DNA of 25,548 bases, taken from assembly GCA_964392465.1 (NCBI GenBank), contig CAYMPC010000013.1:1-25548 (forward strand), in the 5' to 3' direction. The stretch comes from JAAXVZ01 sp964392465. GTDB taxonomy: Archaea > Nanobdellota > Nanobdellia > Woesearchaeales > GW2011-AR15. Below are positions 16,430 to 23,579 of this stretch, one piece after another. How positions within the stretch are numbered: the first letter of the stretch is position 1; every line of letters starts with the position of its first letter. The translations under genes and the position numbers were made by a program. Under the pieces are notes generated by a model. It was given only the letters and a program-made list of their open reading frames with translations. It made no database searches and was not told the DNA's origin.

Positions 16430-17029
16430 TTAAGATATGGCAAGGTTCAATTTAGATATTTTTCTATATAGTGTTCTTTCACTTATATCAATAGCATCTG
16501 CTGTTTTTTGAACATCATAATTATTCTCTTTTAGTACCTTTGTAAAAAAATCTTTTTCAAAAAGCTCCATAGCCTCTTCAAATGACATACAATAATTCAT
16601 ATTCTCTGCAATAATACTTGATATATCAATTAAATTAGAATAAACAGACTTAACCTTTTCAAGCCCAAATCCAGTTAAGGAATCCTCAAGTATATTATGA
16701 ATATTGTTTTTCAGATATTCGCTAGGTTTTATCATCTCTCTCCTGTGCTCTTCTGGGTTTATTTCGAGATCATTTAATATCCTGTGAAGATGCCTCCTAT
16801 TTAGATTTGCTTTTTTTGCAGCCATGCTTACATTTCCAAGATTAAGCACAAGAAGATCAGTTAGATAATTTTTTAAGAAAAATCTTTTTGCTTCTTTGAA
16901 TCTTCTAAGAGAACTACTTGGAAACAGTCTCACTTCTAAATTATTGGATAATTTGTAATTTAATTCAGGGATATCATCTTTCAAATGCTTTTTTAATGCT
17001 ATATCCACAATTGAAGATATGTTTTTCAT
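16430..17029 (-). CDS. transcription regulator-like protein with two Fis-type HTH domains
   Basis: A 199-residue protein. Two segments look like Fis/NtrC C-terminal helix-turn-helix domains. The first covers about residues 50-90 (LVLNLGNVSMAAKKANLNRR, then HLHRILNDLEI). The second covers about 158-196 (FFTKVLKENNYDVQKTADAI, then ERTLYRKISKLNL). Between them lies a helical linker. There is no AAA+ or receiver domain, so it is not a full NtrC-type activator. Two copies in one chain could bind two half-sites, like a pseudo-dimer. A TATA box (17051-17060) lies 27 bases upstream, giving a leaderless start. The downstream operon is on the same strand, with the TGACA-N4-TGTCA palindrome between them, so it is a candidate local regulator. 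Confidence 0.8.
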   Translation of the reverse strand: MKNISSIVDIALKKHLKDDIPELNYKLSNNLEVRLFPSSSLRRFKEAKRFFLKNYLTDLLVLNLGNVSMAAKKANLNRRHLHRILNDLEINPEEHRREMIKPSEYLKNNIHNILEDSLTGFGLEKVKSVYSNLIDISSIIAENMNYCMSFEEAMELFEKDFFTKVLKENNYDVQKTADAIDISERTLYRKISKLNLAIS

Positions 17030-17050
17030 TACACATGGTTAAACTAAAGT

Positions 17051-17060
17051 ACTATATAAA
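17051..17060 (-). promoter_or_regulatory. TATA box for the Fis-type regulator gene
   Basis: On the minus strand this reads TTTATATAGT, centred about 27 bases before the ATG at 17029, consistent with a leaderless mRNA. Confidence 0.45.
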
Positions 17061-17080
17061 ATTTACAGTGATTTAATATT

Positions 17081-17731
17081 TCAAAATAGTTTTTTTGCTT
17101 CTATAACAACAGTATCTGAAAGGAAAGGGCAATTAGGCAGCTTTAATTTAGTATAAGGAAAGAAAGAATTTAAGTATCTAATTTTAATCTCTTTAAAATA
17201 ATATCTTTCTAAAAAAGATTTAATAAAATGAGGAGGAATATGAGTAATATGATCTCCCATTTTAGGATTATTTGGGTGTGTTAAAAAATGAGAAAAAAGT
17301 AAAAACCATATTTTGTTTTTTATATTTGTTAGATTTGGTGTTGTTAAATATAATTTTCCTCCTTTTTTTAATACTCTGTAAATCTCACTTATTAGAAAAC
17401 CAGGATTATATATATGCTCAATTACCTCTGTCAATATTATTATCTCGAATTCATTATTACTATAAGGTAATTTTTCCTCGTTCAAATCACATTTGTCTAC
17501 TTTAATATAATCATAAATGCAGTTTTTTGGATTATAATCACATGCTTTAACAAAATAACCTATTCTTTTTGCAAGATTAATGTAAATTCCAGATCCACAG
17601 CCAATATCCAAAACCTTTTTTTCTTTTTTATAGTTCTTTTTCAAAAAATTATCCAAATCAAGATAAATTTCTTTTTTCGATCTATTTTTTAAGTAAATAT
17701 TCTCTTTATGCACATTTAAGGAAAAAAACAA
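17081..17731 (-). CDS. class I SAM-dependent methyltransferase
   Basis: A 216-residue protein with a Methyltransf_11-like core: motif I VLDIGCGSGIYINLA, an acidic residue ending the next strand (VKACDYNP), and LTEVIEHIYNP followed by RVLKKGGKLYLTTPN. The substrate is unknown. This type is common in sugar, lipid or quinone methylation. The open frame has no good ATG. I use a TTG at 17731, because family-like sequence (HKENIYLKNRSKKEI) begins just after it, but the exact start is uncertain and could lie further up, to about 17768. The gene follows the methylthiotransferase by 36 bases on the same strand and may be co-transcribed with it. Confidence 0.85.
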   Translation of the reverse strand: MFFSLNVHKENIYLKNRSKKEIYLDLDNFLKKNYKKEKKVLDIGCGSGIYINLAKRIGYFVKACDYNPKNCIYDYIKVDKCDLNEEKLPYSNNEFEIIILTEVIEHIYNPGFLISEIYRVLKKGGKLYLTTPNLTNIKNKIWFLLFSHFLTHPNNPKMGDHITHIPPHFIKSFLERYYFKEIKIRYLNSFFPYTKLKLPNCPFLSDTVVIEAKKLF

Positions 17732-17767
17732 ACCAGAAAAATAACTAACCCATAATATTATAGTAAG

Positions 17768-19042
17768 CTATGATACTTCAGCCCTTATATCATGTGTGGT
17801 GGTTTTAACAATTCTCACTTTGGCAATATCTCCTAATTTAAAATCTCCCTTTACAATTACTGGTTTATAGGCATAATTTCTTCCAATAAAAGAGTCATTT
17901 TTTCCTATTTCATCAATTATTATTTCTCCTCTCCAGTTCAGCCATTTTTTATTGTTTTCAAAAGCAATCTTATAAAATAAGTTTCTTAATTTTATACTCC
18001 TCTCTTTAATTATTTCACTGGGCAATTGCTTTTTTTTTGCAGCAAGTGTTCCAGGGCGAGCCCAATATCTAGATATATTAAGGACATCAGGTCTAATCTG
18101 TTTGATTACATCTAATGTTTGCTCAAAATCTTTATCAGTTTCTCCTGGATAGCCGCAAATAACGTCTGTAGAAACAGTCATTTCTGGAAAAGCGGTTTTA
18201 ATCTTATTTATTAATGATAAAAATGATTTTACTGTGTATTTTCTTTTCATATCTTTCAAAACATTATCAGAGCCTGATTGTATAGGAATATGTAAAAATT
18301 TGTACATCCTTTTGTCTTTGAAAACTTCAAGAAGTTCATCTATATACTCAGAAAAATATTCAGGATTGCCCATCCCCAACCTTATTTTAAACTCTCTTTT
18401 TATCTTTAAAATTAGTTTTAGCAGCTCTACGATATTTGTTTTAATATCATAGCCATAGCAAGCAGTGTCTTGAGATGTGAGCCATATCTCTTTAGCTCCT
18501 TCATTAAGAGCATTTCGAGCCTGTTTGACTATCTCATCAGGAGCATAGGAATACAATTGCCCTCTGGCGAATTTGGTCTTGCAGAAGCTGCAATTTCCTA
18601 GACAGCCTTCATTAATCGGCAGTATCTCAATTACATTGTTTTTCCTCACTTTTTGAATATTCAATCTTGGATTATGTTCTTTTTTCAAAAGCTGAACAAC
18701 ATTTCCTTCTAATGTTTCATCTGCAACATGAACAATGTTAGTAATTTGGTTAATACCAACTATAGAAAACTGCTTAAACTTGCTTATATCTGACTCTGCC
18801 TGGGGTACACAGCCTGCTAAAATCTTTGGTTTGTTTATTTTCTTGACATCCCTCCAGAACTTTGTTTCTGCATTATTCTTTACAGTGCAGCTATTAATAA
18901 TGACTAAATCTGCATTCTTCTCAGCATTTTCATCCTCATTAATTATTTTATATCTGCCTGATGCTTCAAGGAGGCCTGCCATATTCTCAGAATCAGCAGT
19001 ATTGAAAGAGCAGCCGTAAGTTTTGATAAGAATCTTTTTCAT
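17768..19042 (-). CDS. tRNA N6-threonylcarbamoyladenosine (t6A37) methylthiotransferase, MtaB/CDKAL1-like
   Basis: A radical-SAM enzyme that adds a methylthio group to t6A37 of tRNAs (forming ms2t6A). The 424-residue protein has the full three-part layout. An N-terminal UPF0004 domain carries auxiliary-cluster cysteines C11 (KTYGCSFNTADSE), C52 (INSCTVKN) and C78 (AGCVPQA). The radical-SAM core carries C147-x3-C151-x2-C154 (EGCLGNCSFCKTKFARG). A C-terminal TRAM domain follows (about 360-424). The short spacing and SFNTADSE motif match the archaeal/eukaryotic (CDKAL1) branch rather than MiaB or RimO. It starts 66 bases after the 3' end of the tRNA-Met gene on the same strand. No Shine-Dalgarno site is evident. 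Confidence 0.93.
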   Translation of the reverse strand: MKKILIKTYGCSFNTADSENMAGLLEASGRYKIINEDENAEKNADLVIINSCTVKNNAETKFWRDVKKINKPKILAGCVPQAESDISKFKQFSIVGINQITNIVHVADETLEGNVVQLLKKEHNPRLNIQKVRKNNVIEILPINEGCLGNCSFCKTKFARGQLYSYAPDEIVKQARNALNEGAKEIWLTSQDTACYGYDIKTNIVELLKLILKIKREFKIRLGMGNPEYFSEYIDELLEVFKDKRMYKFLHIPIQSGSDNVLKDMKRKYTVKSFLSLINKIKTAFPEMTVSTDVICGYPGETDKDFEQTLDVIKQIRPDVLNISRYWARPGTLAAKKKQLPSEIIKERSIKLRNLFYKIAFENNKKWLNWRGEIIIDEIGKNDSFIGRNYAYKPVIVKGDFKLGDIAKVRIVKTTTHDIRAEVS

Positions 19043-19107
19043 TTTTCGATCAAAGCGAGAAACACGGGCATTATGCCCGTTTATCCCGGTTAACCTTAAT
19101 AAGGTTA
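19043..19107 (-). other. hairpin-rich spacer between tRNA-Met and the methylthiotransferase gene
   Basis: The spacer holds two strong stem-loops: AACCTT-N3-AAGGTT (19092-19106) directly after the tRNA, and ACGGGCA-N3-TGCCCGT (centre near 19070). It is more GC-rich than normal spacers here. It may act as a tRNA trailer or processing signal, a weak terminator, or a 5' leader structure of the downstream gene. No U-run follows the second stem. Confidence 0.5.
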
Positions 19108-19230
19108 TGGCGAAGGCGATATTTGAAATCGCGACCTCTGGATTGCCCGGTATGAGCTAATTTCATTGCCTTTCGGCTCATCACTCAAACATATGAGTCC
19201 AGCGCTATAACCAGGCTAAGCTACTTCGCC
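19108..19230 (-). tRNA. elongator tRNA-Met(CAT) with intron of about 48 nt
   Basis: On the minus strand the acceptor arms GGCGAAG and CTTCGCC pair perfectly, the D arm is GCTTAGCCTGGTTATAGC, the anticodon stem CTGGA pairs with TCCAG, and the T arm is GCGAT-TTCAAAT-ATCGC. The loop CTCATA gives anticodon CAT, and the GGACTCATA...ATCC context is characteristic of archaeal elongator tRNA-Met rather than initiator. An insertion of about 48 nt (roughly 19141-19188) follows position 37. It contains a GCC-GAAA-GGC hairpin and an ATGAGC/GCTCAT pairing. Discriminator A, CCA not encoded. Splice sites are approximate. Confidence 0.92.
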
Positions 19231-19296
19231 ATATAAGTATATAAAAAAGAAATCCCAATATTTTATAAAACTATCTCAAAAAAATACATTTAGTGT

Positions 19297-19716
19297 TTAG
19301 TGAAGATGCTTTATTATTTCTTCTCTAACTTTTTCAACCTCTTTATCATCATATTTTCCCTGTGGCCAGTGCTTTAATCCATCATTTTCATATCTGGGTA
19401 TAATATGAAAATGTGTATGCATTATTACTTGTCCGGCAGCTTTATTTGTGTTCACAATCAAATTAAATCCAGTTGCTTTTGTTGCCTCCATAACAGCTTT
19501 TGCGATCCTTTTTGCAACTTTAATACATTTTGTTGAATCTTTATCTGTATCTTCAAGAAAATTAGTTGCATGATTTTTAGGCATAATAAGTGCATGCCCT
19601 TTATTAACAGGATAAATATCTAAAAATGCAATTATCGCTTCATCTTCATATATTTTTGCAGCAGGAATCTTTCCTTCAATTATCTTGCAGAAAATACATT
19701 TTTCTTCCTTTTTCAT
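19297..19716 (-). CDS. HIT (histidine triad) family nucleotide hydrolase, HINT-like
   Basis: A 139-residue cytoplasmic protein of the HINT branch, which hydrolyses nucleoside phosphoramidates or related nucleotides. It has an N-terminal zinc-type CIFC (C7, C10), then KIIEGKIPAAKIYEDE, the strand LDIYPVNKGHALIMPK, the substrate-binding NLIVNTNKAAGQ, and the catalytic triad HTHFH (H100, H102, H104) followed by IIPRY. The length is normal. The start is well supported: GAGGTGAAACT precedes the ATG. It diverges from the HTH regulator at 20011, with which it shares a 294-base intergenic region. The exact substrate is unknown. Confidence 0.95.
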   Translation of the reverse strand: MKKEEKCIFCKIIEGKIPAAKIYEDEAIIAFLDIYPVNKGHALIMPKNHATNFLEDTDKDSTKCIKVAKRIAKAVMEATKATGFNLIVNTNKAAGQVIMHTHFHIIPRYENDGLKHWPQGKYDDKEVEKVREEIIKHLH

Positions 19717-19819
19717 AGTTTCACCTCTAAAAAATCATAATAGTTTTATTATTATTAATTCGCCTTAATTTTTAAACTTTTTCAGTGTTTTTCCATAAGA
19801 AGTCTATAAGAAACAAACA

Positions 19820-19970
19820 GTCTCATTTTTGTCATTTTTAAGGCTTTTTTTTTCTTAGTCTCGTCTCATAATTATATTTGAGACACCCCTTTATTTCCTG
19901 TGGAAAAAGTGATAAAAATCAGTCTCATTTTTGTTTCATTTTTTTATGATACTGTATCTTTTTGTCTCAT
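19820..19970. promoter_or_regulatory. cluster of GTCTCAT repeats, candidate operators
   Basis: GTCTCAT occurs at 19820, 19863, 19922 and 19964, an overlapping GTCTC at 19858, and the inverse TGAGAC at 19879-19884, forming GTCTCA-N10-TGAGAC with the copy at 19863. Copies 1 and 3 share the 15-mer CAGTCTCATTTTTGT. The distances 19820-19863 (43) and 19922-19964 (42) are about four helical turns. The last copy ends just before the TATA box of the HTH gene at 20011. This pattern suits cooperative binding of a regulator, probably autoregulation. Confidence 0.6.
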
Positions 19971-19974
19971 TTTA

Positions 19975-19988
19975 GAAAGCTTTAAATA
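19975..19988 (+). promoter_or_regulatory. BRE and TATA box for the coiled-coil/HTH gene
   Basis: GAAAGC followed by TTTAAATA (TATA at 19981-19988) predicts a transcription start near 20010, which argues for translation from the ATG at 20011 rather than the in-frame ATG at 19999. Confidence 0.55.
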
Positions 19989-20010
19989 ACAATTAAGAAT
20001 GCCATTATCT

Positions 20011-20490
20011 ATGGCAGCAGGGGGTGAGATAGACAGAAGTTTGCTAATGGAATCTTTTTCTAGAATTAAAGAAGACATTATGAGTTTGAAATCTGAACTT
20101 GATATGCTAAGAAAAGAAAATAAAAAAATCTTAGAAGAAAATCTTGAATTTAAAAAAAAACTATCTACATCTACAGAAAAAAACATAGTACAAGAAGATA
20201 TTAGTAAAATAATTACAGAAGCTGTAAAAAAGATGCAGCTGCCTAAAAAAGAGAACACTAATTCTTTTTTTAAAAAAATAAATAAAAAAAGAAAAAGCTT
20301 TATCACGAACAGGATACAGCTTCTTGGAGAACAGAAAAATCTTTCTTTATCAGATGTAAAGGATATTGTAGTTGATCAAGAAGGATTGTGCTCAAAAGCA
20401 ACATTTTATAGATATATTGAAAAACTTAAAAATAGGCAGATAATAGATTTCATAAAGATAAATGAAGACGAAGTTATGATAAAAGTCTAA
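20011..20490 (+). CDS. coiled-coil plus winged-helix-like DNA-binding protein
   Basis: A probable transcription regulator of 159 residues. An N-terminal helix with heptad character (MSLKSELDMLRKENKKILEE region) could dimerise. A basic Lys-rich linker follows, and the last 65 residues resemble a winged helix (LSLSDVKDIVV, then LCSKATFYRYIEKLKNRQII as recognition helix and wing). I do not recognise a named family. I start at the ATG at 20011 because the TATA box at 19981 puts the transcription start there (leaderless). A start at 19999 adds four residues but would lie upstream of the predicted mRNA, and a GGGGTGA at 20021 also leaves TTG 20041 or ATG 20047 possible. GTCTCAT repeats upstream suggest autoregulation. 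It converges with 20496-21098 (5-base gap). Confidence 0.75.
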   Translation: MAAGGEIDRSLLMESFSRIKEDIMSLKSELDMLRKENKKILEENLEFKKKLSTSTEKNIVQEDISKIITEAVKKMQLPKKENTNSFFKKINKKRKSFITNRIQLLGEQKNLSLSDVKDIVVDQEGLCSKATFYRYIEKLKNRQIIDFIKINEDEVMIKV

Positions 20491-20495
20491 TTTTT

Positions 20496-21098
20496 TTATA
20501 TAGAAAAATCATCATTGTTTTCTAAGCCAAAATCAAGTACATTATAGGTATAGTTTGGTTCTTCTCCCCTGTTCTCTCTTTTTAGATTCTTCTTCTCTTT
20601 ATAGTAAAATAAGTTGTAATTTATTGTTTCTCCCAAGTCTTTAAGTCCTAGTTTGTCCTCAATCTGATTAAGAATCTTTTTTTCATGAAGTTTATATTTC
20701 TCCTTTATGATAAGATTAACTTCAATTGTTTTATCAAATCTTATTATGGCGAAATTATCTTTTTCTTCTTCTACTGAAAATATCCATTTTTCAACAAAAT
20801 CTTCTTTAAACGCTCTTTTTAGCGAAATTTCCATCTTTAATTTAGGAGGAAAGCTCTCTTTTTTTTCTTTCCCATTTATCTTGTTTAATTTTAATTCTTT
20901 TATTACTTCTTTAAGTTGACTATAATCTTTAATAGTATGTTCAGAAAGAAGATTTGAGGATTCTCCGTCTATTTTTGTTTTAAAAATTTCCCAGACTGCC
21001 TGTTTATTTTTTCTGGCTTCTATTTTTAGCTTATATCTTTTTAGACTTTTCTCTAAGATTATCAAATCTTTTGAATCTGCTACCTTTTTCCAGCTCAT
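20496..21098 (-). CDS. hypothetical protein, 200 aa
   Basis: An unrecognised, highly charged (Lys/Glu-rich) soluble protein. It begins with MSWKKVADSKD, contains two stretches of alternating strands (about 20-75 and 85-130, with WEIFKTKI, MEISLKRAF, WIFSVEEEKDNFAIIRF) that may be a duplicated beta-rich unit, then a helical KILNQIEDKLGLKDLG and a polar tail ending in NDDFSI. There is no membrane segment or catalytic motif. GGGGT lies 4 bases before the ATG. It is downstream of the Lon-like protease gene on the same strand (73-base gap). Confidence 0.65.
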   Translation of the reverse strand: MSWKKVADSKDLIILEKSLKRYKLKIEARKNKQAVWEIFKTKIDGESSNLLSEHTIKDYSQLKEVIKELKLNKINGKEKKESFPPKLKMEISLKRAFKEDFVEKWIFSVEEEKDNFAIIRFDKTIEVNLIIKEKYKLHEKKILNQIEDKLGLKDLGETINYNLFYYKEKKNLKRENRGEEPNYTYNVLDFGLENNDDFSI

Positions 21099-21171
21099 TT
21101 TACCCCTTCTTTCTTGAATATATTAAATCCATATAAATCTTTTTATTTCAGGTTAATTGTTTTGTTAATTA

Positions 21172-21879
21172 TTAGACAATAACATCCGATAGGATTTCTT
21201 TTATATTTTTAACTTCTCTTATTTCTAAATCATATCTGTCTTTAGCAAACTTCTTCAGATCAATTTCAGTTAATAATATTTTATTTGAAAGATCAGGAAT
21301 ATTGTCATTCTTATTTATCAATATTTTTGACTGGCTATAAGGAATCAGCATCTTTTTAAATCCAAGTGAGCCAGCAGTAACAATTTTCATAGGTATCCCT
21401 CCTGTAACAATTACATTTCCTTCATTATCTATGGCTCCTGTAATAATCCAATCTTTTTTTAATTGCTTGTTTAATAGAAGAGCTGTCAAACCAAGTGCTA
21501 TAGAAGAACCAGAACTTCCTCCTGAAAGAGAATCAGTGTGCATATCATAAGAGATAAAATAATTTCTTTTGTTGTTGGAATAAGTTTCTGCAAATTCAAT
21601 TGCATCTAAGACAGCTTTCATGGTAGTTTCATCAATCTTTGTCCTGTCATCAAAAACAACCTTGTTTTTTTCTTCATTTACTATAGCAATTCTTACTCTT
21701 CCAATAATTCCCATGTTTGATTCAGATTCAATACCAATAATGGGTATATCTGTATAACTCTCTATATTTATAAGATTAATATCCTTATATACTAAATAAG
21801 TGAAGTAATTGGAATCTGGGAATCCTTTGTTTATAATAAGTAAAAAGAGCAGTAAATAAATAAAAATTAATTTCTTCAT
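21172..21879 (-). CDS. exported or membrane-anchored Lon-like (S16) protease domain without ATPase
   Basis: A 235-residue protein: a hydrophobic N-terminal signal or anchor (residues 3-18), then a Lon-type proteolytic domain. The catalytic dyad is visible as S122 in SGGSSGSSIALGL (G-x-S-x-G, replacing GPSAG) and K165 in GGIPMKIVTAGSLGF, 43 residues apart, the same spacing as in E. coli Lon. VTAGSLGFKKMLIPYSQ matches the end of the Lon domain. There is no AAA+ domain, so any proteolysis is ATP-independent or needs a partner, and it acts outside the cytoplasmic face. The start has GGGGTGAT 9 bases upstream. Known relatives are small archaeal Lon-like proteins with an N-terminal membrane segment. 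The substrate is unknown. Confidence 0.85.
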   Translation of the reverse strand: MKKLIFIYLLLFLLIINKGFPDSNYFTYLVYKDINLINIESYTDIPIIGIESESNMGIIGRVRIAIVNEEKNKVVFDDRTKIDETTMKAVLDAIEFAETYSNNKRNYFISYDMHTDSLSGGSSGSSIALGLTALLLNKQLKKDWIITGAIDNEGNVIVTGGIPMKIVTAGSLGFKKMLIPYSQSKILINKNDNIPDLSNKILLTEIDLKKFAKDRYDLEIREVKNIKEILSDVIV

Positions 21880-21958
21880 TAAAAACTAATCACCCCATTT
21901 TAAAAGTAAGTTTAAAGCTTTATAATCTTTTTGCTTTAAGGCTTAAATTATATACTAA

Positions 21959-22900
21959 TTAATTTCTATAATACTCAGCAGCATTTTCCGGGGAAAGCGT
22001 ATTTATAAAAGTATTAGTTGCAAGTTCAAATCCTGCCTGTATGCTTAACCTTGGAGTTATCTCAATATGAAAGTGCATCTTCTCGATACCATATTGAAGA
22101 TAGAAATTATAATCCGCATTTAGGTTTTTCAGTTTAATGAATATCTTTTTCATTATGTCTGCAAGATATACATATTCTTGCTCGTTAAACTCAGTGATAT
22201 TTAATATATGTCTCTTTGGAAATACCCATATCTCAAACGGAAAACGCGAAGCATAAGGAGTAAAAGCGACAAAGGAAGCATTTTCAAAACATCTTCTGAA
22301 AGAATCTTTTTCAATTTGAATAATATAACAATAAGGACAGTCTTGATGTTTTTTTACAAAATGCTCTTTTTTAAGGATAATGTCAGGAATGATGTTATAA
22401 GCTATAAGTTGGCAGTGTGTATGTTTTATTGAGGTTCCTGCCCTTTCTCCAAAATTTTTGAACACAGAAACATATTTTACGTTAGGGCAGTTCATATTAA
22501 CACTTATCCTCTTTTTTATAACTTTGAAGACATTTGCGATTTTTTCTTCTGTTAAATCTGATAGTGTTTCATTATGATTTGGTGTTTCTACTATTACTTC
22601 ATGATAACCATACGCATCAGAATAAGAAAAAAAGTTATTATCTGTTTTTATATCAGATCTCCCCTCAGGCTTGACTGCAGCAAATTTGTTTGGGAAAACT
22701 CGTATCTGCCATTCTTTTTGTCCCTCAGGAAAACGGTATATTTCAGAAGGAGTAGTATTTTCATTGCCTGGACAGAAATAGCAAATCTCATCTTTAGTTT
22801 CTTTATTCTTTTGAGAGGCAAACTCGTTAGGTCTCTTTTCCCTATCTGAAGCTATTATAACATACCTATCAATCACATAATCTTTCCTAAGTTCTCCCAC
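21959..22900 (-). CDS. galT: galactose-1-phosphate uridylyltransferase (GalT)
   Basis: Exchanges UMP between UDP-glucose and galactose-1-phosphate (Leloir pathway), or acts on a related hexose-1-phosphate. The 313-residue protein has ELRKDYVIDRYVIIASDR, zinc-type CYFC (C40, C43), the FPEG and VFPNKFAAV segments, and the active-site KNFGERAGTSIKHTHCQ with H160, H162 and Q164 (H162 being the expected nucleotidylated His). A second half-domain has CPYC, RFPFEIWVFPKRH and YNFYLQYG plus HFHIEITPR. It starts with GTG at 22900, preceded by GAGGTG at 5 bases. An ATG 4 bases upstream is out of frame. A TATA box (22938-22945) serves it. The GT2 enzyme and PGI/PMI elsewhere in the window use related sugar phosphates. 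Confidence 0.93.
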   Translation of the reverse strand: MGELRKDYVIDRYVIIASDREKRPNEFASQKNKETKDEICYFCPGNENTTPSEIYRFPEGQKEWQIRVFPNKFAAVKPEGRSDIKTDNNFFSYSDAYGYHEVIVETPNHNETLSDLTEEKIANVFKVIKKRISVNMNCPNVKYVSVFKNFGERAGTSIKHTHCQLIAYNIIPDIILKKEHFVKKHQDCPYCYIIQIEKDSFRRCFENASFVAFTPYASRFPFEIWVFPKRHILNITEFNEQEYVYLADIMKKIFIKLKNLNADYNFYLQYGIEKMHFHIEITPRLSIQAGFELATNTFINTLSPENAAEYYRN

Positions 22901-22937
22901 CCATACACCTCTTTTTATTATAGTTACATGAAAAGCC

Positions 22938-22945
22938 TATATAAA
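22938..22945 (-). promoter_or_regulatory. TATA box for galT
   Basis: On the minus strand this reads TTTATATA, about 42 bases upstream of the GTG start, leaving a short leader that contains GAGGTG. Confidence 0.5.
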
Positions 22946-22985
22946 TTTTTAGATTTCTATTTGTTTTAATAATAACAGAAACAAT

Positions 22986-22993
22986 TTTATAAT
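22986..22993 (+). promoter_or_regulatory. TATA box for the gene at 23014
   Basis: TTTATAAT is centred about 25 bases before the ATG, with no Shine-Dalgarno site. The mRNA is probably leaderless. Confidence 0.45.
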
Positions 22994-23013
22994 AAAATAT
23001 AATTTAACTTCTA

Positions 23014-23565
23014 ATGGTTAAAAAAAGAAAAAACTCTTTTAAATTACTAATCTATTTTCTCTTTATTTTTGCTGTTTTCCTTTTGATTATAATACTTATT
23101 AAATCAAGAACAGCAAGAGCTTCAATCTATGTTACGATATTTATAGTAATTAATATGATAATTGCAAGTTATAAGAGGTTTTTAAGGATTCCTATTGAAT
23201 TTGAAGTACTTACCTTAGGGATTGTGATATGCACTTTTCAGTTTGGAATAAAAGTAGGTTTGGTTTTGGCTATTATTGGAGGAATATTGAGTTTTATTGT
23301 AGGTTATAATATAAGTCCTTTTTCTTTTCCCATGCTATTAGGATATATGTTAATTGCTGTTGTTACATATCTATTTAAGGGATTTGATCTTGTATTTTTA
23401 GGTATTTTGTCTACCTTGATTAATAACTTAATGCTCTTTTTAGTTTACAGCTTTGTCTTTGATTATGATATCTTCAAGAATCTTTCTTTTGGTATTTCAA
23501 ATATCTTATTTAATACTATATTTTTTCTAAATCTGGCTCCTTTTCTATTGAGAATTATAGTATAA
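23014..23565 (+). CDS. polytopic membrane protein, possibly ECF-S/MreD-like
   Basis: A 183-residue protein with a basic N-terminus (KKRKNSFK) and about six hydrophobic segments (near 10-28, 36-50, 62-76, 78-95, 102-125 and 128-180). The stretch FLRIPIEFEVLTLGIVICTF followed by a Gly-rich FGIKVGLVLAIIGGILS resembles the small substrate-binding subunits of ECF vitamin transporters or MreD-like proteins. That similarity is weak and by eye. No ECF ATPase or T component is present nearby. The gene is alone on its strand, and the mRNA is probably leaderless. Confidence 0.65.
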   Translation: MVKKRKNSFKLLIYFLFIFAVFLLIIILIKSRTARASIYVTIFIVINMIIASYKRFLRIPIEFEVLTLGIVICTFQFGIKVGLVLAIIGGILSFIVGYNISPFSFPMLLGYMLIAVVTYLFKGFDLVFLGILSTLINNLMLFLVYSFVFDYDIFKNLSFGISNILFNTIFFLNLAPFLLRIIV

Positions 23566-23579
23566 AACCAAAATATAAG

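Noticed and set aside
19141..19188. C/D-box sRNA inside the tRNA-Met intron (GTGATGA resembles a C box)
   Set aside because: No D box (CTGA) or convincing C'/D' pair is present and the intron is short. The match is probably chance.
19999..20010. ATG at 19999 as start of the HTH gene
   Set aside because: The TATA box at 19981 places the transcription start near 20010, downstream of this ATG.
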